Below the pieces are notes generated by a model. It was not told where the DNA came from. It did not search any database and saw only the letters and a program-made list of their open reading frames with translations. A program made the position numbers and the translations under genes. 64,000 nt of DNA from Ideonella sp. (lineage in GTDB: Bacteria; Pseudomonadota; Gammaproteobacteria; Burkholderiales; Burkholderiaceae_C), in assembly GCF_016702655.1 (NCBI RefSeq), contig NZ_JADJDO010000002.1:1-64000 (forward strand), read 5' to 3'. Each line of letters begins with the position of its first letter. Positions within the stretch are counted from its first letter, which is position 1. This document shows, one piece after another, positions 39,354 through 50,798 of the stretch.

Positions 39354-39953
39354 ATGAGTGAGCAGAAAGTCGATCAAGGCCGCCGCACCTGGGTTGCCAT
39401 CAGTTGCGGCCTCGGTGCCGTGGGCGGCGTCGCCGCGGCGGTGCCCTTCGTCGCCACCTTCCAGCCGTCGGAGCGCGCGCGCGCAGCCGGTGCTGCCGTG
39501 GAGGCCGACATCGGTGGCCTGAAACCGGGCGAGAAGGTCGTCGTCGAGTGGCGCGGCAAGCCGGTCTGGATTGTCCGCCGCACGCCCGAGCAACTGGCCG
39601 GCCTGCCCAAGCTCGACCCGCAGCTGGCGGATCCGGGTTCGGAACGCAAACCCGACGAACTGACGCCCGAGTTTGCGCGCAACGGCTGGCGCTCGCGCAA
39701 GCCCGAGGTGCTGGTCGTGGTCGGGATCTGCACCCACCTGGGCTGCTCGCCGTCCGACAAGTTCCAGCCCGGGCCGCAGCCCTCGCTGCCGGACGACTGG
39801 GAAGGGGGCTTCTTCTGCCCCTGCCACGGTTCGACATTCGACATGGCTGGCCGCGTGTTCAAGAACAAGCCCGCACCCGACAACCTCGAGGTGCCGCCCT
39901 ACATGTTCCTGTCCGATACGCGCCTGCTGATCGGCGAAGACAAGAAGGCCTGA
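39354..39953 (+). CDS. petA: Rieske iron-sulfur subunit of cytochrome bc1
   Basis: A 199-residue Rieske protein, the electron carrier between quinol and cytochrome c1. A Tat-like N-terminus (QGRRTWVAISCGLGAVGGVA) serves as signal and membrane anchor. The [2Fe-2S] cluster ligands are in CTHLGC and CPCHGS, with the GGFFCPCHGSTFDMAGRVF context and PAPDNLEVPPY after it. A GAGG ribosome site precedes the ATG. It is the first gene of petABC; a REP-like element separates it from petB. Confidence 0.97.
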   Translation: MSEQKVDQGRRTWVAISCGLGAVGGVAAAVPFVATFQPSERARAAGAAVEADIGGLKPGEKVVVEWRGKPVWIVRRTPEQLAGLPKLDPQLADPGSERKPDELTPEFARNGWRSRKPEVLVVVGICTHLGCSPSDKFQPGPQPSLPDDWEGGFFCPCHGSTFDMAGRVFKNKPAPDNLEVPPYMFLSDTRLLIGEDKKA

Positions 39954-39956
39954 AAT

Positions 39957-40036
39957 GACGGCCCCAAGACACCTGCGGTGTCGCCCCCCGAGGGGAGCTC
40001 AGTCCCCTTGGGGCGGCCCGGCGGGGACTGAGATAC
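39957..40036 (+). repeat. Intergenic REP-like element, copy A
   Basis: It starts TGACGGCCCCAAGACACC, has the centre GCCCCCCGAGGGGAGC and ends CCCCTTGGGGCGGCCCGGC followed by GGGACTGAGA. Borders match copy B near 20680. It lies inside the petABC operon, between petA and petB, where a hairpin could tune relative expression of the two genes. Confidence 0.6.
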
Positions 40037-40069
40037 CCGCAATTACCGGCTCGCAATCGAGACAACGAC

Positions 40070-41470
40070 ATGGCTGAATTCAAAGAAGCGCCCGCCGGCG
40101 CCCCGATGGCCGAGAAGGCGCTGACCTGGATCGACAACCGGTTCCCGCTGACCAAGCTGTGGAACGACCAGTGGGGCAAGTACTACGCGCCCAAGAACTT
40201 CAACTGGTGGTACATCTTCGGCTCGCTGGCGATGCTGGTGCTGGTGATGCAGATCGTGACCGGCATCTTCCTGACGATGCACTACAAGCCCGACGCGGGC
40301 CTCGCTTTCGCGTCGGTCGAGTACATCATGCGCGACGTGCCGTGGGGCTGGCTGATCCGCTACATGCACTCCACCGGCGCGTCGGCGTTCTTCATCGTCG
40401 TCTACCTGCACATGTTCCGCGCGCTGATGTACGGCAGCTACAGGAAGCCGCGCGAGCTGATCTGGATCTTCGGCTGCGCGATCTACCTGTGCCTGATGGC
40501 CGAGGCCTTCATGGGCTACCTGCTGCCGTGGGGCCAGATGAGCTACTGGGGCGCGCAGGTGATCGTCAACCTCTTCGCGGCCGTGCCCTTCATCGGCCCC
40601 GACCTGGCGCTGCTGATCCGCGGCGACTACGTGATCGGCGACGCGACGCTGAACCGCTTCTTCGCTTTCCACGTGATCGCGGTGCCGCTGGTGCTGCTCG
40701 GGCTCGTCGTCGCGCACCTGATCGCGCTGCACGAAGTCGGGTCGAACAACCCGGACGGCGTCGAGTTCAAGGCCAAGCGCGGCCCCGACGGGCATCCGCT
40801 GGACGGCATCCCGTCGCACCCGTACTACACGGTGCACGACGTCTTCGGCGTCGTGATCTTCCTCACCCTGTTCTCGGCGGTGCTCTTCTTCGCGCCCGAA
40901 CTGGGCGGCTACTTCCTGGAGTACAACAACTTCATCCCGGCCGATCCGCTGAAGACGCCGCTGCACATTGCACCGGTGTGGTACTTCACGCCCTTTTACT
41001 CGATGCTGCGCGCGACCAACGACCTGATGATCAACGTGCTGGCCGGCATCGTCGCCCTGGCAACGGCGCTGGCGCTGCTCAAGGGGCGATTCGGCGGCAT
41101 GGGCAAGGTCGCGCTCGCAGTCGGTGCGCTGGTTGCGATCGGCCTGCTCAAGACCTTCGACGCCAAGTTCTGGGGCGTGGTCGTGATGGGCGGCGCGGTC
41201 GTGATCCTGTTCTTCCTGCCCTGGCTCGACCACGCCGCGGCCAAGTCGATGCGCTATCGACCGGGCTGGCACAAGGTGGTGCTGGGCGTATTCGTCGTCT
41301 TCTTCCTGGTGCTCGGCTACCTCGGTGCACAGCCGCCGTCGGAGACGGGCAACTATGTCTCGCAGCTCGGCACGCTGTTGTACTTCGCGTTCTTCCTGCT
41401 GATGCCCTGGTGGAGCCGCATGGGCGAGTTCAAGCCGGTGCCCGATCGCGTGACTTTCACCCCGCACTGA
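40070..41470 (+). CDS. petB: Cytochrome b of the bc1 complex
   Basis: A 466-residue membrane protein with two b-type hemes and both quinone sites. It opens with a betaproteobacterial N-terminal stretch and WIDNRFPLTKLWNDQWGKYY. Heme-binding helices follow (WGWLIRYMHSTGASAFFIVV, FFAFHVIAVPLVLLGLVVAH, each with paired His). The Qo-site loop is YLLPWGQMSYWGAQV and later PADPLKTPLHIAPVWYFTPF, a PEW-type motif read here as PVWY. Length matches other proteobacterial petB genes (about 460). cyt c1 follows after 32 bases. Confidence 0.96.
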   Translation: MAEFKEAPAGAPMAEKALTWIDNRFPLTKLWNDQWGKYYAPKNFNWWYIFGSLAMLVLVMQIVTGIFLTMHYKPDAGLAFASVEYIMRDVPWGWLIRYMHSTGASAFFIVVYLHMFRALMYGSYRKPRELIWIFGCAIYLCLMAEAFMGYLLPWGQMSYWGAQVIVNLFAAVPFIGPDLALLIRGDYVIGDATLNRFFAFHVIAVPLVLLGLVVAHLIALHEVGSNNPDGVEFKAKRGPDGHPLDGIPSHPYYTVHDVFGVVIFLTLFSAVLFFAPELGGYFLEYNNFIPADPLKTPLHIAPVWYFTPFYSMLRATNDLMINVLAGIVALATALALLKGRFGGMGKVALAVGALVAIGLLKTFDAKFWGVVVMGGAVVILFFLPWLDHAAAKSMRYRPGWHKVVLGVFVVFFLVLGYLGAQPPSETGNYVSQLGTLLYFAFFLLMPWWSRMGEFKPVPDRVTFTPH

Positions 41471-41502
41471 TCGCCGCCGCCCAGCCGCAAAGCACGAACA
41501 TC

Positions 41503-42276
41503 ATGATCAAGAAACTGATTCTTTCCCTGCTCGCAGCGTTGGGTTTCGGCACCGCCGCGGCGGCCGGCGCAGGCGGGATCCAGTGGGACCGCTTCCCGAC
41601 CGACAAGTTGACCGACCTGCCGTCGCTGCAGCATGGCGCCAAGCTGTTCGTCAACCACTGTCTGAACTGCCATTCGGCGGCCTACATGCGCTACAACCGC
41701 ATGCGCGACATCGGCCTGTCGGACGAGGAGATCAAGAAGTTCCTGATGTTCGCCACCGAGAAGGTCGGCGACACGATGCAGACCTCGCTCGACCCCAAGC
41801 AGGCCAAGGAGTGGTTTGGCGGCGTGCCGCCCGACCTGACGCTGGTTGCGCGCTCGCGCGCCGACATCTCCAAGGGTTCGGGCGCCGACTACCTCTACAC
41901 CTATTTGCGCAACTACTACCGGGACCCGGCCGCGGCGACCGGCTGGAACAACCGCGCGTTCCCGGACGTGGCGATGCCCAACGTGCTGTGGCAACTGCAG
42001 GGCGAGCGCGCAGCGACGTTCGTCGAGCAGAAGGACGCCCACGACCCGGCCAAGACGGTGCACGCCTTTGCCGGCTTCACCCAACTCACGCCGGGCACGA
42101 TGACGCCGGCGCAGTTCGACGACGCGATGGCCGATCTGGTCGCCTTCATGCAGTGGATGGCCGAGCCCGATCAGGGCTTGCGCGTGCGCCTGGGCGTGTG
42201 GGTGCTGCTGTTCATGGCCTTGTTCACGGTCGTCGTCTGGCGCATGAACGCCGCGTTCTGGAAGGACGTGAAGTAA
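41503..42276 (+). CDS. petC: Cytochrome c1 of the bc1 complex
   Basis: A 257-residue membrane-bound cytochrome that passes electrons to soluble cytochrome c. A cleavable signal (LILSLLAALGFGTAAAAG) is followed by the heme c site CLNCH in LFVNHCLNCHSAAYMRYNRM. The axial Met region is RAFPDVAMPNVLWQLQG. A single C-terminal anchor (LGVWVLLFMALFTVVVWRM) holds it in the membrane. ATG 41503 gives the natural signal peptide. A terminator follows 26 bases after the stop. Confidence 0.96.
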   Translation: MIKKLILSLLAALGFGTAAAAGAGGIQWDRFPTDKLTDLPSLQHGAKLFVNHCLNCHSAAYMRYNRMRDIGLSDEEIKKFLMFATEKVGDTMQTSLDPKQAKEWFGGVPPDLTLVARSRADISKGSGADYLYTYLRNYYRDPAAATGWNNRAFPDVAMPNVLWQLQGERAATFVEQKDAHDPAKTVHAFAGFTQLTPGTMTPAQFDDAMADLVAFMQWMAEPDQGLRVRLGVWVLLFMALFTVVVWRMNAAFWKDVK

Positions 42277-42302
42277 GCTCGCCGGCCACCCCGGCCCCCC
42301 GC

Positions 42303-42337
42303 GAAGCGCCTGGCCACCCGCAGGCGCTTCTTTGTTT
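42303..42337 (+). terminator. Rho-independent terminator of petABC
   Basis: A 10 bp perfect stem (GAAGCGCCTG with CAGGCGCTTC) and an 8 base loop are followed by TTTGTTT. It lies between petC and sspA. Confidence 0.8.
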
Positions 42338-42378
42338 GCCGACGATCCTTCGATCGAGATTGCTAGGAGCCCACGCCC

Positions 42379-42990
42379 ATGATGGTGCTTTACTCCGGAA
42401 CGACCTGCCCCTACTCGCACCGCTGCCGCTTCGTGCTGTTCGAGAAGGGCATGGACTTCGAGATCCGTGACGTCGACCTGTTCGCCAAGCCCGAGGACAT
42501 CGCGCTGATGAACCCGTACAACGAGGTGCCTATCCTCGTCGAGCGCGACCTCATCTTGTACGAGTCGCACATCATCAACGAGTACATCGACGAGCGCTTC
42601 CCGCATCCGCAGTTGATGCCCGGCGACCCGGTGGCGCGCGCGCGCGTGCGGCTGTTCCTGCTCAACTTCGAGAAGGAACTGTTCGCGCACGTCAACATCC
42701 TCGAATCGCGCGGCGTCAAGCCGACCGAGAAGCAGATGGAGAAGGCCCGCTCGCAGATCCGCGACCGGCTGACACAGCTCGCGCCCATCTTCCAGAAGAA
42801 CAAGTTCATGCTCGGCGACGACTTTTCGATGCTGGACGTGGCCATCGCCCCGCTGCTGTGGCGCCTGGACTTCTACGGCATCGAGCTGTCGAAGAACGCC
42901 GCACCGCTGCTGAAGTACGCCGAGCGCATCTTCTCGCGCCCGGCCTACATCGAGGCGCTGACGCCGTCCGAGAAGGTGATGCGCAAATAG
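42379..42990 (+). CDS. sspA: Stringent starvation protein A (GST-fold)
   Basis: A 203-residue glutathione-S-transferase-like protein that binds RNA polymerase in gammaproteobacteria. The thioredoxin-like N-terminus is YSGTTCPYSHRCRFVLFEKG, with the family segment NEVPILVERDLILYESHIIN and EYIDERFPHPQLMPGDP. The C-terminal helical domain (DDFSMLDVAIAPLLWRLDFY) is complete. It follows petABC and precedes sspB, the conserved order in betaproteobacteria. Confidence 0.93.
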   Translation: MMVLYSGTTCPYSHRCRFVLFEKGMDFEIRDVDLFAKPEDIALMNPYNEVPILVERDLILYESHIINEYIDERFPHPQLMPGDPVARARVRLFLLNFEKELFAHVNILESRGVKPTEKQMEKARSQIRDRLTQLAPIFQKNKFMLGDDFSMLDVAIAPLLWRLDFYGIELSKNAAPLLKYAERIFSRPAYIEALTPSEKVMRK

Positions 42991-43000
42991 GTTCCAAGGC

Positions 43001-43504
43001 ATGACTGTTCCCACCGCGCCTTCGACGGCAGGCACCTCGACGCGGCCGTACCTGATTCGCGCGCTGCACGAGTGGTGCACGGAGAACGGCTTCACGCCCT
43101 ATATCGCGGTGCAGGTCGATGCAGGCGTGCGCGTGCCGGCCGAGTATGTGAAGAACGGCGAGATCGTGCTCAACGTCGGCTTCGAGGCGACGAGCGCGCT
43201 CAAGCTCGGCAACGAGTTCATCGAGTTCAAGGCCCGGTTCGGCGGCAGTTCGCGCGACATCTCGGTGCCGGTCACGCACGTGATCGCGATCTATGCGCGC
43301 GAGAACGGCCAGGGCATGGCCTTTCCGGCGCCGACGGCGGACAGCGCCCTGGAGCCGGGCCCGCAGCCCAGGCAGGCGGGCACCGGTGGCGCGCACCTGG
43401 CGCTGGCCGAGGGCACGGCCAAGCCCGATGCCGCGGCCGAGCCCCCCGAACCCCCGCCCGAACCACCCGCCCCGGGGCGCCCGGCACTCAAACGCGTCAA
43501 GTAG
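43001..43504 (+). CDS. sspB: ClpXP specificity-enhancing factor SspB
   Basis: A 167-residue adaptor that delivers ssrA-tagged proteins to ClpXP. The conserved domain spans RPYLIRALHEWCTENGFTPY, ILNVGFEATSALKLGNEFIE and FGGSSRDISVPVTHVIAIYA. A Pro/Glu-rich linker leads to a basic tail ending RPALKRVK, which in known SspB binds the ClpX N-domain. It is 10 bases after sspA and co-transcribed with it. Confidence 0.93.
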   Translation: MTVPTAPSTAGTSTRPYLIRALHEWCTENGFTPYIAVQVDAGVRVPAEYVKNGEIVLNVGFEATSALKLGNEFIEFKARFGGSSRDISVPVTHVIAIYARENGQGMAFPAPTADSALEPGPQPRQAGTGGAHLALAEGTAKPDAAAEPPEPPPEPPAPGRPALKRVK

Positions 43505-43521
43505 GCGCCGCTCGGCGATCC

Positions 43522-43527
43522 TATACT
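43522..43527 (+). promoter_or_regulatory. -10 box of the tRNA-Thr gene
   Basis: TATACT lies 13 bases upstream of the tRNA 5' end, close to the ideal distance for a primary transcript start near 43534. No good -35 box is seen. Confidence 0.45.
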
Positions 43528-43540
43528 GCGGGCGGCCGCA

Positions 43541-43616
43541 GCCGGCTTAGCTCAGTTGGTAGAGCACCCGCCTTGTAAGCGGAAGGTCATCCGTTCGAAT
43601 CGGATAGCCGGCACCA
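43541..43616 (+). tRNA. tRNA-Thr(UGU)
   Basis: The 76 bases fold as a normal cloverleaf: acceptor GCCGGCT paired with AGCCGGC, D-arm TAGCTCAGTTGGTAGAGC, anticodon loop CTTGTAA with anticodon TGT, T-arm ending in TTCGAAT, and an encoded CCA. It lies between sspB and a hydrolase gene. Confidence 0.95.
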
Positions 43617-43696
43617 CTTGGCGCTGGCGTCCGCGCTGCGGGCGCGCAACGGCGGCACCTGCCCTGACGAAGCCCATGGTCGGAATGATGACTCGC

Positions 43697-44587
43697 ATGA
43701 AGAACTCTCCTCGCTTGCTGGCATTGCTGGCACTGGCCCTGCTTGCTGCCGCCGATGCCCGGCCCGCCCAGTCGCCGCACGCTGGCGCGGTGGTCAACGC
43801 CTCGCTGAATATCGGGGGCAAGGACTACAACGTCGATTGGTACCTGCCCGAAGGCCCGGCTGCGGCATTGATCACGGTGCAGCACGGCTTCTCGCGCAAC
43901 TGTGGCCACGTGCGCGGGACCGCCACGCGCCTGATGGAGCGCGGCTTGATGGCCCTGTGCGTCAATGCATCCATGGCCGGCGGCAACCCGGCCCTGGCCG
44001 AGGCACTGGCGGCGAAGCTGCTGTCGGGTATTACCGCTCCGGGTGGTCGCGCGTTGCCGGAGAGAATCGTCGTCGGCGGGCATTCGGCCGGCGGGCACTT
44101 CGCCTCCCGGCTGGGCTGGCAGCTCAACGCCAGCGCGCCGCAACGGCTGGCCGGCGCCGTGCTGTTCGATCCCGTGGCGGCTGGCGGCAGCTTCACGACC
44201 AACCTGATGGCCATCTCGGCGACTGGCCTGAGGCCGGTGCTGGTGATCAGCGCCAACCCGAGCGGCTGCAACGCCAACAACAACGCCTATCCGGCGCTGC
44301 GCCAGTTGCGGCAGGACGCCATCGGCGCCGGGCGCGACGGCTTCGTGGGCCTGCAGCTTACGGACCGCTCGACCCACGTGGATGCGGAAGGGCGCGATAC
44401 CAACGCGCTCGGAGTCGTGGCGTGCGGCCAGGGCCGGCCGCAGCCTTCCAACACCGAGACCTTGCGTACGCTGGCCGTGCAATGGGCGCTGGATCAGGCC
44501 AGCGGCCTGCGCAGCGAGAGCTTCTACCCGGGCGGCAACTACGTCAAAGGCCTGATCGACGCCGGCGACGCCCGCATCATCGAGTAG
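43697..44587 (+). CDS. Secreted alpha/beta hydrolase
   Basis: A 296-residue exported hydrolase. ATG 43697 gives a clean signal peptide (MKNSPRLLALLALALLAAAD); ATGs at 43685 and 43688 are close alternatives. The nucleophile elbow is GGHSAGGHFASRL with the catalytic Ser, the oxyanion region is VQHGFSRNCGHVRG, and the late STHVDAEG could supply the catalytic His. Four Cys may form disulfides. No closer family is clear; esterase or depolymerase activity is possible. The product is probably periplasmic or extracellular. Confidence 0.7.
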   Translation: MKNSPRLLALLALALLAAADARPAQSPHAGAVVNASLNIGGKDYNVDWYLPEGPAAALITVQHGFSRNCGHVRGTATRLMERGLMALCVNASMAGGNPALAEALAAKLLSGITAPGGRALPERIVVGGHSAGGHFASRLGWQLNASAPQRLAGAVLFDPVAAGGSFTTNLMAISATGLRPVLVISANPSGCNANNNAYPALRQLRQDAIGAGRDGFVGLQLTDRSTHVDAEGRDTNALGVVACGQGRPQPSNTETLRTLAVQWALDQASGLRSESFYPGGNYVKGLIDAGDARIIE

Positions 44588-44611
44588 CGTCGCGGCTCGC
44601 AGACGCTATGC

Positions 44612-45940
44612 TCAGTGGGGCCGCCAGGCCTCGGTCCAGCAGGCGAGCACGGTGTCGATGCCGCCGAAGGCCGTGGCGAGTTTGCCAGCCACGGCGAGGT
44701 CGTTTGCCTCGAGTGCCTCGAGCAGTGCCATGTACGGCAACCACGGCCCGGCATGCTGCTGCAGTGCTTGCATCGCGGCGGGTGGCAGGTGCAGCGCGTC
44801 GCCCGCGTCTTCGATGCTGCACTGGAGCAGCAGCGGCAGCATCGAGGCCAGGCCGAGCAGATACAGGCTGCCCGGGCTCTGGGCACCCTCGCTGCGGGCC
44901 AGTTGTTCGAGCAACCTTGCCCGCGCGAGCGCGAGCGCCTGCAGCGCGTCGGCAGCGGGCCGTGGCGGCGACATGCGCACCAGCATCTGCGCGATCCAGC
45001 GGTAGAGCTTGTCGCGCCCGAGCACGAGCACTGCCTGTTCGATCGAGTCGAGCTCGCGTCCCGGCGTCGCGCCGGCGCTGTTGAGGTAGTGCAGCAGGCG
45101 CAGGCACAGCGCCGCGTCGGACTTGATGTCGTCTACAACGCCGGCGTTGTCGTGATCGTCGTGCAGCAGGCGGTCGAGCAGGCGCAGCAGGCGTTGGGCC
45201 TGTGGCGGCAACGCCTGTACCCTGGGCGGCACGGCGCAACTCGCGACCGTGCACGCAGCCAGCAGAACGGTCGGGCCGAGCAGCGCTTCCATGACGTCAA
45301 CCGCGGGCAGGTCGAGCAAGACCTGGGGCACGCCGGGGCAGCGCCCGGCCAGCGCTGCCGCGGCTGTGCGCCAGGCTGCCGTGTCGCCCGATGCCGGCGC
45401 GCGCAGCGGCGCGAAGTCGGGCCGGCCGGCGTCGGCGAGCGTGACTGTCGCGGTGCCCAGTGGATCCCAGCCCACGCGCACGCCCTGCGATCGCAGGCGG
45501 GCGACGAGCGCCGAGGCGGCCGCGGGCGCGTCGCTGACCGGGTCAGCTTGAAGCACGACATGCATGCCGCTGCTGAACAGGTCGTCGCGCTCGCAGCGGG
45601 CGAGCCATGCGAAGGGCAGTTCGGCCAATGCCGCCAGCCCCTGCGACGTGCAAAGCCGCATCGCGCCGAGCAGGTTGCCGGTGTAGGCAGCGGCAATCGC
45701 GACATCGTCGGCGCGACGCATGCGGCGTGGATCGAGCGCGCCGGCGTGGAACTCGAAGCCTGCCAGCGCGCCCTGCGCCGAGACCAGAGGTCGCCGCGCG
45801 CCGACGCCGGGCGGTGCTGCTGGCGGAGCGCGCTCGACCATCGGCCGCGGCCCGGGGGCCGGCGCGGTCGCGGAGACCGGAACCGGCGGCGGGCGCTGAT
45901 TGTTGCACTTGAGCAGGCGCGTCAGGAGACCGTGGAACAT
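44612..45940 (-). CDS. HDOD-domain signalling protein with degenerate N-terminal domain
   Basis: A 442-residue protein starting MFHGLLTRLLKC at 45940. After a Pro-rich linker, residues about 60-240 resemble a worn EAL-type fold (LVSAQGALAGFEFHAGALDP, AALAELPFAWLARCERDDLF) without catalytic EAL or DDFG motifs. The C-terminal HDOD domain is clearer: LLRLLDRLLHDDHDNAGVVD, IKSDAALCLRLLHYLNSAG, and SIEQAVLVLGRDKLYRWIAQ. HDOD proteins of this kind take part in regulation of motility or stress responses, without known enzyme activity. The partner is not evident from neighbours. Confidence 0.7.
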   Translation of the reverse strand: MFHGLLTRLLKCNNQRPPPVPVSATAPAPGPRPMVERAPPAAPPGVGARRPLVSAQGALAGFEFHAGALDPRRMRRADDVAIAAAYTGNLLGAMRLCTSQGLAALAELPFAWLARCERDDLFSSGMHVVLQADPVSDAPAAASALVARLRSQGVRVGWDPLGTATVTLADAGRPDFAPLRAPASGDTAAWRTAAAALAGRCPGVPQVLLDLPAVDVMEALLGPTVLLAACTVASCAVPPRVQALPPQAQRLLRLLDRLLHDDHDNAGVVDDIKSDAALCLRLLHYLNSAGATPGRELDSIEQAVLVLGRDKLYRWIAQMLVRMSPPRPAADALQALALARARLLEQLARSEGAQSPGSLYLLGLASMLPLLLQCSIEDAGDALHLPPAAMQALQQHAGPWLPYMALLEALEANDLAVAGKLATAFGGIDTVLACWTEAWRPH

Positions 45941-46319
45941 GGTGAACGAGCCTAGCCGGAGCGGCCGAGGCGTGGTCGCATGAACAAGGTCCGCTTGGCC
46001 GTGCAATCCCGGGTTTGACGGCCCGGCTTCGGGGCCATGGCGGCGGTGACCCTCCGCCTCGACCGGTCTTGGCGTCGCTGTCAATGTCGTCAGCGCCGTT
46101 CGGGCGCAGGAACAACGGGCCGCGATGCAGTCCCGCGAGCACCTTGAGGAGCAGCTCCAGCCAGCTCAGGGCGGTCGAGCATGCCAAGGTGCGCGGCCGC
46201 GGCGGCATCGCCGAACGCGCTGGTGATCCCTGGTGCGGTCGGCGACGTCGTTCAGCAGGATTGCGTGCGGTTCGGCGCTCTTCCTCGCTGCGTCTGCCGC
46301 TTGCCGGTCGACGAGTGCT
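45941..46319. other. Gap of about 380 bases without a recognised gene
   Basis: It lies between the HDOD gene and dciA. The - strand near 46190-46090 can be read as LSWLELLLKVLAGLHRGPLF, which looks protein-like, but it has no start, no family I know and no support on either side. It may be a fragment of a lost gene. No repeats or terminators stand out. Confidence 0.3.
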
Positions 46320-46643
46320 CTACTCGGGGCAGATCCGGATGCGCAGCGCGCATTCGGGCCAGCCGCGCTCGCGCAGCGCGGAGGCGATGCGCGGCTCGAG
46401 CTGGCGCAGCTTGGCGGCGACCGCACCATTGGCGGCGAGCAGCGTCCACGCGTCAGCGTCGAGCGGGCCGGCGCGCACATGCGGCGCGAGCGTTGGCGGC
46501 AATGCAGCTCGAGCGCACTCGAAGCGCGCCTGCGAATCCCGATGCCGCTGCATCAGCAAGGCCAGCGGCGCGCTGCCCGAAAGGGCGTCGCGCAGCGGTC
46601 GCGCGTCGGGGGTGACGGGGGCGGCAGCGGGTCGGTTGGTCAC
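46320..46643 (-). CDS. dciA: DUF721/DciA-family protein
   Basis: A 107-residue protein of the DUF721 family, which includes DciA, the loader or operator of the replicative helicase in bacteria that lack DnaC. The fold segment is visible: LARE-like LALLMQRHRDSQARFECARA, LPPTLAPHVRAGPLDADAWT and LLAANGAVAAKLRQLEPRIA. The ending is ALRIRICPE. It is divergent from secA, its usual neighbourhood in Burkholderiales. Short DUF721 members vary in role, so replication function is an inference from the family. Confidence 0.75.
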   Translation of the reverse strand: MTNRPAAAPVTPDARPLRDALSGSAPLALLMQRHRDSQARFECARAALPPTLAPHVRAGPLDADAWTLLAANGAVAAKLRQLEPRIASALRERGWPECALRIRICPE

Positions 46644-46699
46644 GGCATCAGTCTAGCGTCAGCGCAGGATGCAGTGGGGCCGTGGGAAGGCCCGGGTGG

Positions 46700-46705
46700 T
46701 AAAAT
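46700..46705 (+). promoter_or_regulatory. Possible -10 box upstream of secA
   Basis: TAAAAT at 46700-46705 in the 250 base gap between dciA and secA. The leader to the secA ATG would be about 185 bases. The -35 match is poor, so this is tentative. Confidence 0.3.
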
Positions 46706-46894
46706 GAAAGGTTGTTGCACGGCTCGGCACTTGCAATGGCTGGCCAGCCGCCCCAGATCTTGCCGGCGTCCCGATGGAAGCACGGCCTGCGGGGCGTCTC
46801 GTCGAGCATGGCCCCACCCCATCCCCGGTGCGCCCCGAAACCGGCGCATCGACAAGCCCTGCCGTCAATCCCCGCACCCTAGACCAGTCGCTGC

Positions 46895-49642
<2,748 letters not shown>

Positions 49643-49689
49643 GCCGGACGTGCGGGCGTGCCTGCGCACGGCCGCACGCCTGCGAAAGG

Positions 49690-49711
49690 GCATCCGCATG
49701 CTTGCGGATGC
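49690..49711 (+). terminator. Inverted repeat after secA, possible terminator
   Basis: GCATCCGCA and TGCGGATGC form a 9 bp perfect stem with a 4 base loop, 47 bases after the secA stop. No T-run follows, so it may be only a 3' end stabiliser. Confidence 0.35.
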
Positions 49712-49753
49712 GCGGGCTGCAAGCCTGATCCGGCGCGCCCGCGCGGCGGAGTG

Positions 49754-49981
49754 CTACTTTTCCGGCGCTGCGCCTTCGTCCGGCGAGGCCTCGGGCTTCA
49801 CCTCGACCCGATAAGCCTCGCTCGCCCAGGCGCCGAGGTCGAGATTCTTGCAGCGCTCGCTGCAGAAGGGCCGAAAGGTATTCGCCGGCGAGTAAACGCT
49901 CGCCCCGCCGCAGGTCGGGCAGCGCACCGTTCGCGCGCCGGCCGGGGCGATCGATGTGGCGTTCACGGTGATGTCAGGCAC
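49754..49981 (-). CDS. yacG: DNA gyrase inhibitor YacG, zinc finger
   Basis: A 75-residue protein with the YacG zinc site: C21 and C24 (RCPTCGG) and C40 and C44 (FCSERCKNLDLG), followed by AWASEAYRV. E. coli YacG binds GyrB and blocks gyrase. The start overlaps the zapD stop by 8 bases. It is the last gene of the pilBCD-coaE-zapD-yacG run, the normal order in this order of bacteria. Confidence 0.92.
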   Translation of the reverse strand: MPDITVNATSIAPAGARTVRCPTCGGASVYSPANTFRPFCSERCKNLDLGAWASEAYRVEVKPEASPDEGAAPEK

Positions 49982-50729
49982 AAAGCGTCAGCTCGAAGCT
50001 GGCGTCGCTGCCGCTGGGCTTGAGACGGCCTTCGGCGTCCTGGCGCATCAGGCGTACGAGCACCATCAAGCGGTGGCCGCTGATCTCGGGGACGAGCGCC
50101 TCGGCCGGGTCGATGCGCACCCGCAGCAGCAAGTAGCTGCGGCCCGCGGCGAGGCTTTGCTGGTAGTTGCCGCCCGTCGCGGCGACACGGTGCGGCACGC
50201 CCGAGTCGCGCAGCAGCCCGAGCAGGACCGATAGCGCCTCGGCCAGCGGCATCAACGGCGCCGTCCAATGCGCCAGATCGGCCTTGCGGCGAGTGGCGTC
50301 GAACTGTTGCCAGGCGAAGTAGGCCGGCAGGTCGAACTCGCAGGTGCCGCCGGGGATGCTGATCCGGCTGCGGATGCTCATCAACCATTCATTGGCCGTC
50401 AGCGCATGGCCGGCCTTGCCGGGAAGCTGGTTCAGGCCGGCGAAGGCATGGTCGATGCGTGCGATCACCTCGTCGAGCGCGGTTTCGGAGATCGAGGGGT
50501 TGCCACGGTACGCGGCGAGCTGGGCCTTGTGGCGCTCGAGGTCCTTGAGCAGGTCGGACTTCAGGTCGGCGCGCGAGGCCACGTCCATGATCTCGAAGAT
50601 CGTCGCGAGCGCGAAGTGGTGATCGATCGGCGCGTCGCGCACCATCAACTGGCCGAGCCTGTCGAACAGGTGCTCGAGCCGCAGCATGGTACGGATGCTC
50701 TCGTTGAAGGGGTACTCGTAGAGAACCAA
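49974..50729 (-). CDS. zapD: Cell division protein ZapD
   Basis: ZapD cross-links FtsZ filaments in the division ring. The family normally begins at the segment LVLYEYPFNESIRTMLRLEH, so I place the start at the TTG at 50729 (251 residues, the usual length). A GTG at 50798, directly after coaE, would add 23 non-conserved residues. Further blocks are LERHKAQLAAYRGNPSISET, GHALTANEWLMSIRSRISIP, GGTCEFDLPAYFAWQ, and LMPLAEALSVLLGLLRDSG. The reading frame is intact. Confidence 0.92.
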   Translation of the reverse strand: MVLYEYPFNESIRTMLRLEHLFDRLGQLMVRDAPIDHHFALATIFEIMDVASRADLKSDLLKDLERHKAQLAAYRGNPSISETALDEVIARIDHAFAGLNQLPGKAGHALTANEWLMSIRSRISIPGGTCEFDLPAYFAWQQFDATRRKADLAHWTAPLMPLAEALSVLLGLLRDSGVPHRVAATGGNYQQSLAAGRSYLLLRVRIDPAEALVPEISGHRLMVLVRLMRQDAEGRLKPSGSDASFELTLCA

Positions 50730-50798
50730 GGCGGGCTTTCGGCGCGGCGGCCTGTTCGTCGTCGTCAGGCGGCGATTGTTCCACAGCGCGGCGCGCAC

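Noticed and set aside
46080..46200. Transposase-like fragment on the - strand (LSWLELLLKVLAGLHRGPLF)
   Set aside because: Too short, no start and no recognisable family; left as part of an empty gap.
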